Source: Bacteroidota bacterium
GTDB taxonomy: Bacteria > Bacteroidota > Bacteroidia > Chitinophagales > Chitinophagaceae
Direction of reading: 5' to 3'
DNA length: 64,000 nt
NCBI GenBank assembly: GCA_018267965.1
Contig: JAFDXK010000003.1
Coordinates: 124,001 to 188,000 of the forward strand
Shown: positions 60,653-64,000 of the stretch, one piece after another
Layout: each line of letters starts with the position of its first letter
Numbering within the stretch: position 1 is the stretch's first letter
Made by a program: the position numbers and the translations under genes
The notes under the pieces: model-generated
What the model saw: only the letters and a program-made list of their open reading frames with translations
The model's database searches: none
What the model was told of the DNA's origin: nothing

Positions 60653-61255
60653 ATGATATTTTCAAGAGGGCATTTTAAAAGTAATAGAATACAAAAGGCA
60701 TCTATTATTAATTCACTTAACGAATCAAGAAGTTTCAGCAGCAGGACTGCACCAACAAATATCACAACTGTTTTTCTTTCTCACAAGCACAAAGATTTAG
60801 ACGATGAAGAAGAATTAAAGGGCTTCATTGAACTATTAGAAGATAATGGAGTGAAAGTGTACATCGACAGTATGGACAATACGCTTCCAACACAAACAAC
60901 GGGTGATACGGCAAATCGTATAAAAGAGATAATAAAGTATTGTAATAAGTTTGTTTTGATGGCTACCTCTAAAGCTATACAATCATATTGGTGTAATTGG
61001 GAATTAGGCATTGGTGATGTACATAAATTTCAGAAACATATTGCCATTCTGCCTATTAAGGAAAAGGGGGAGTTTGACTCACAGTATAAAGGGAATGAAT
61101 ATTTGCAGATATACCCACGTATTGATTATGAAAATGGTACTAATAAATACACTAACGGGAATTTAATTCCTGCTGGATATTATGTTGTAGAACCGCCCAC
61201 CAAAGAAAAAATGAGATACATCACTCCATTATCAACATGGCTAAAATCAAGATAA
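60653..61255 (+). CDS. TIR-domain protein 1
   Basis: 200 aa. TIR domain at about 35-150: first strand TTVFLSHKHKD, a BB-loop-like KVYIDSMDN, and KAIQSYWCNWELGIGD that holds the predicted catalytic Glu117. It should cleave NAD+ or make a cyclic nucleotide signal, as bacterial TIRs do. The first gene of the cluster, 110 bp after the ATPase gene. Stop overlaps the next start (TAATG). Confidence 0.85.
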   Translation: MIFSRGHFKSNRIQKASIINSLNESRSFSSRTAPTNITTVFLSHKHKDLDDEEELKGFIELLEDNGVKVYIDSMDNTLPTQTTGDTANRIKEIIKYCNKFVLMATSKAIQSYWCNWELGIGDVHKFQKHIAILPIKEKGEFDSQYKGNEYLQIYPRIDYENGTNKYTNGNLIPAGYYVVEPPTKEKMRYITPLSTWLKSR

Positions 61256-62424
61256 TGAGAACTAAGTATCAAATAATAAAAATTGGAGATGATAACGCTT
61301 TCTATCCTGACTTGTTACGTGTGCTTATTAAGCATATCACTGAATTAGGACTTAGAGAAGATGCTATTATAGAAATTAATGAAGCTAATTTCAGTACAGA
61401 GTATAAGGCAAATGCACCTGCATTTTGTTTGTATTTCGGTAGCCCTGACAGCGATTACAAAAACTTGGACATCGTTGACATACTAATACGGGATGCGACA
61501 TTAATACTCCCTGTAGTTTCAAACCTCGAAGTATTTAATGCACAAATTCCTGAAAAACTAAGAGGTATAAATGGATTTGAATTAGCATCAGCCAATAATA
61601 TTGAACAACTGGCAAGCAATGTTTTAGAGGGATTAAGTTTATTAAGGGTTGCAAGAAGGTTATTCATATCCTATAAAAGAGATGAATCCTCAGCCGTAGC
61701 CATTCAGCTATTTGAGCAACTTGAAAAAAATGGGTTTGATGTTTTCTTAGATACACACAGTATCAGGCCATCGGAACCATTTCAGGATGAATTATGGCAT
61801 CGCATGGCTGATACGGACGTAATTGTATTATTGAACACCCCCGGTTTTCTTAATAGCCACTGGACTACGCAGGAACTGGCAAAAGCGAACTCTATGTCAA
61901 TTGGCATCTTGCAATTGATATGGCCGACACATAAACTTGAAAGGGATGCTGAAATCAGCATCCCTTATTATCTTGAAGATTCAAATTTTGGGAATAACCT
62001 ATTTGCAGAGCCTAATAGTTATTTAACTCCTGAAACAATAGCTGAAGTTGTAAGTCAAGTAGAATCACTCAGAGCAAGAAGCCTTGCATCAAGACAGGAT
62101 AATATTATTACGGAATTTATTGCATCCTCTACACGAGTAGGTAAAAAGGCTGACCTGCAACCAGATAAGCTGATTGTGATTAAGCAACCTGATGATAAAG
62201 AGTTAATATTCATTCCTACCGTTGGCGTACCACAAGCCCTGACATACAACCAATCTCATGAATTGGTAGAGAAAATCAAGTCTAAAGATGTTGTAGGTGC
62301 TTATTTAATTTATGACCACAGAAATATTCGTGAAAAATGGCTCAACCATCTAAAATGGTTGGATGATTACTTGCCAATTAAAACCGTTAAAATAGTTGAA
62401 GCAGAATCATGGCTACAAAAGATT
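61255..62424 (+). CDS. TIR-domain protein 2 with N-terminal and C-terminal extra domains
   Basis: 390 aa from the ATG at 61255, overlapping the preceding stop as TAATG; an alternative ATG at 61237 lies further inside the previous gene. Residues 1-130 form an alpha/beta domain (YQIIKIGDDNAFYPDL, CLYFGSPDSD, ATLILPVVSN) whose family I do not recognise. TIR domain at about 135-275: RLFISYKRDE, FDVFLDTHSIRP, Glu207 in SHWTTQELAKA. Residues 285-390 are a further domain (LIVIKQPDDKELIFIPTVG, VVGAYLIYDHRNI, WLDDYLPIKTVKIV). The unusual three-part layout may mean that it both senses and signals. Confidence 0.8.
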
Positions 62425-62996
62425 TAGCAAAAATATTTTTATCTGCAAGCATCCCTTATAAAGATAGGGACAGGCAATACTATGATACAGCGGATATTGT
62501 TGCGATTAGGGATGCGGTGCGGGCATTGGCAACAGTTGTCATTCCTAAAGCACACTTGATATGGGGCGGGCACCCATCCATTACACCCTTGATACGGTAC
62601 GTTATGGATAGGATGCGAGCTGATTTAAAACAGCACGTTACACTTTATCAATCACTATATTTTGAAGACAAATTTCCAAAAGACAATTTCGCATTTGAGA
62701 ACGTAATATTAACGTCTAAGCAGGAAACTGTTGCTCAAAGTGTTCAAATTATGAGGGAGCGTATTTTTCAGGAAAACGCTTTTAGTGCAGGTATCTTCAT
62801 AGGCGGGATGGAGGGCATTCAGGTTGAATATGAAATGTTCATCGCAGCGAATCCAGATGCTATCATCATTCCTATTGCAAGCACAGGCGGTGCTGCCAAA
62901 ATCCTTTATGATAGTATTGATAACTTAACGGATGAACGGCTTGTTAATGATTACGCCTATATGGCACTATTCAGAAATATTCTTAACGACTTAATA
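62409..62996 (+). CDS. Stand-alone SLOG-family nucleotide-binding protein
   Basis: 196 aa with the features of the SLOG superfamily (SMF/DprA-LOG), TIR/SIR2-associated subgroups: FLSASIPYKDRDRQYYDTADIVAIRDAV at the start, LIWGGHPSITPLI (GGHP 53-56) and the signature IFIGGMEGIQVEYEMF (GGMEG 132-136) with following Glu. SLOG domains of Thoeris ThsA bind TIR-made cADPR isomers. Here no effector (SIR2, membrane, nuclease) is fused. Starts 16 bp inside the preceding TIR gene, so tightly coupled to it. Confidence 0.8.
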
Positions 62997-63009
62997 TAAC
63001 TACTACATT

Positions 63010-63684
63010 ATGGGAAAAAGCATTTTCGTTTCTTACAAATACTCCGATTCTAACGTACTGGCATTGCCGAATATCGAGGGAATAACAACTGTCCGACACT
63101 ATGTGGATGAGATTGCAACACTATTGGAGGATGAAGACCATATTTACAAGGGAGAAGATGATGGCGAAGACTTAGGCACACTGGAGGATTCAACTATCGC
63201 CTCAAAATTGGGTGATAAAATTTTTCATAGCTCTGTCACAATCGTTTTAATATCCAAAGGTATGAAAAGTGTATTCGCTGTCGAAAAAGACCAATGGATT
63301 CCTTGGGAAGTATCTTACTCTTTAAAAGAACAGTCCAGGGACGGTGGTAGAAGTAAAACGAACGCTGTCTTGGCAGTTGTTTTACCTGACAGCTTTGGCA
63401 GTTACAGTTTTTTCGTTGAAGATAATACCTGTCAATATTGTCACTGCCGAACACTAAAAACGGATTTCTTATTTCAGATATTACGTGACAATATGTTTAA
63501 TATTAAAAACCCTGTTTACACAGATTGTGAAAATCACCTTGGCAGCAAACCATATAGTGGATATTCTTCTTATATACATACCGTAAAATGGGCAGATTTC
63601 AAAGCCAACATCAATCATAATATAGATATAGCTACAGGCATAAGAGCAAACATTGACCAATATGAACTCACCAAAACTGTGAAA
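63010..63684 (+). CDS. TIR-domain protein 3 (MTH538/DUF1863-like)
   Basis: 225 aa. KSIFVSYKYSD is the first TIR strand; a long acidic insertion (about 38-65) follows; SVTIVLISKGM and DQWIPWEVSYSL (Glu100, the predicted catalytic residue) complete the TIR core. The C-terminal 90 residues (CQYCHCRTLKTDFLF, YSSYIHTVKWADFK) are extra, with two close Cys. Ends 1 bp before the next ATG. Confidence 0.8.
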
Positions 63685-63688
63685 TAAA

Positions 63689-64000
63689 ATGGCACGTTAT
63701 ACCTTTTTTAGTTTTTGTTATGACGATGTAAAAAATTTCAAAGTAAATGTCGTTCGTAATAGCTGGCTCTTATCGAATGGAGAAAATACCTTTATTGATG
63801 GCTCAATCTGGGAGAAAGAAAAAAGTAAGGGTGATACCGTCATAAAGCAACTTATTGAGTTAGGGTTAAAAAAGACTTCCGTAACAACTGTATTGATTGG
63901 TGATGAAACAGCAGATAGGCGTTGGGTTAAGTATGAGATAATAAAGAGTTTTGACAAAGGAAATGGCATACTTGGCATACATCTCAATCGAATAAGAGGC
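63689..64000 (+). CDS. ThsB-like TIR protein 4 (partial, runs off the window)
   Basis: First 104 residues, no stop. YTFFSFCYDDVKNFKVNVVRNSW, FIDGSIWEKEKSKGDTVIKQLI, TSVTTVLIGDETADRRWVKYEI (Glu83) and GNGILGIHLNRI match the MTH538/ThsB TIR family that makes the cyclic ADPR-type signal in Thoeris. Starts 1 bp after the previous stop. What comes next, and so the effector of the system, is outside the window. Confidence 0.85.
   Translation, partial: MARYTFFSFCYDDVKNFKVNVVRNSWLLSNGENTFIDGSIWEKEKSKGDTVIKQLIELGLKKTSVTTVLIGDETADRRWVKYEIIKSFDKGNGILGIHLNRIRG

Noticed and set aside
60653-64000. Calling the cluster plain Thoeris
   Set aside because: No ThsA (SIR2 or TM fused to SLOG) is present in the window; the SLOG protein stands alone and there are four TIRs.

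Overview
The first 27.5 kb look like ordinary chromosome of a Bacteroidota bacterium, probably Chitinophagales or Chitinophagaceae-like. The evidence is canonical TTTG-N18/19-TAnnTTTG promoters (at rpsU and at the tRNA operon), T9SS C-terminal sorting domains, bacillithiol (BshC), a GWxTD protein, Mpl, a WbqC-like protein and many small SPII lipoproteins. The genus cannot be fixed from this window.

Host part (1-27,760): xerC/D-like recombinase and rpsU; riboflavin synthase; a CrtI/RetSat-like oxidoreductase; a GT4 glycosyltransferase; a PAS protein ending in a lone DHp segment; a DinB-like protein; a TPR sensor histidine kinase; bshC; a porin-like barrel; mpl; a DnaQ-like exonuclease; a polyprenol-P-mannose synthase-like GT2; WbqC and GWxTD proteins; dapF; recR; MazG; a MoxR ATPase; a 5'-nucleotidase split into two genes; dnaA; and a tRNA-Ser(GCU)/tRNA-Pro(UGG) operon with a clear promoter and terminator. 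A 43-aa lipoprotein gene lies at 14,062-14,193.

From about 27.76 kb to the right edge the window is, I infer, one integrated mobile element inserted directly behind tRNA-Pro; its right end is outside the window. Its left arm holds a large serine recombinase (whose reading frame runs through the terminator and the antisense of tRNA-Pro), a small unknown gene, a small HTH protein, an XRE/ImmA-like regulator with a degenerate metallopeptidase motif, a structured non-coding segment with a terminator, two NarL-type response regulators (one receiver-only) and a 22-bp-phased repeat array. Then come three exported proteins, two of them T9SS substrates (1722 and 643 aa).

From 41.66 to 60.55 kb lies a tightly packed, co-directional virus-like operon: a second copy of the small HTH family, membrane and LEA2-like proteins, a transglutaminase-like protein, a candidate capsid protein with an A-rich leader, three small beta-rich proteins, a coiled-coil protein, two annexin-like or peptidoglycan-binding membrane proteins, a lambda-R-like transglycosylase, a T7-lysozyme-like amidase that seems to lack zinc ligands, a YkuD-like protein, holin/spanin-like genes, a fibre-like protein, a DarB-like methyltransferase-helicase and a RecA-like ATPase. 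I see no portal, large terminase, tape measure or sheath, so I read it as a non-tailed (or otherwise non-canonical) temperate virus or virus-derived element.

Directly behind the ATPase is the most striking cargo (60,653 to the edge): five same-strand genes encoding four different TIR-family proteins, each keeping the predicted catalytic Glu, plus a stand-alone SLOG-type nucleotide-binding protein. The last gene looks like Thoeris ThsB. This is a Thoeris-related but differently organised TIR/SLOG signalling cluster carried by a provirus-like element, and no effector domain is recognisable before the window ends.
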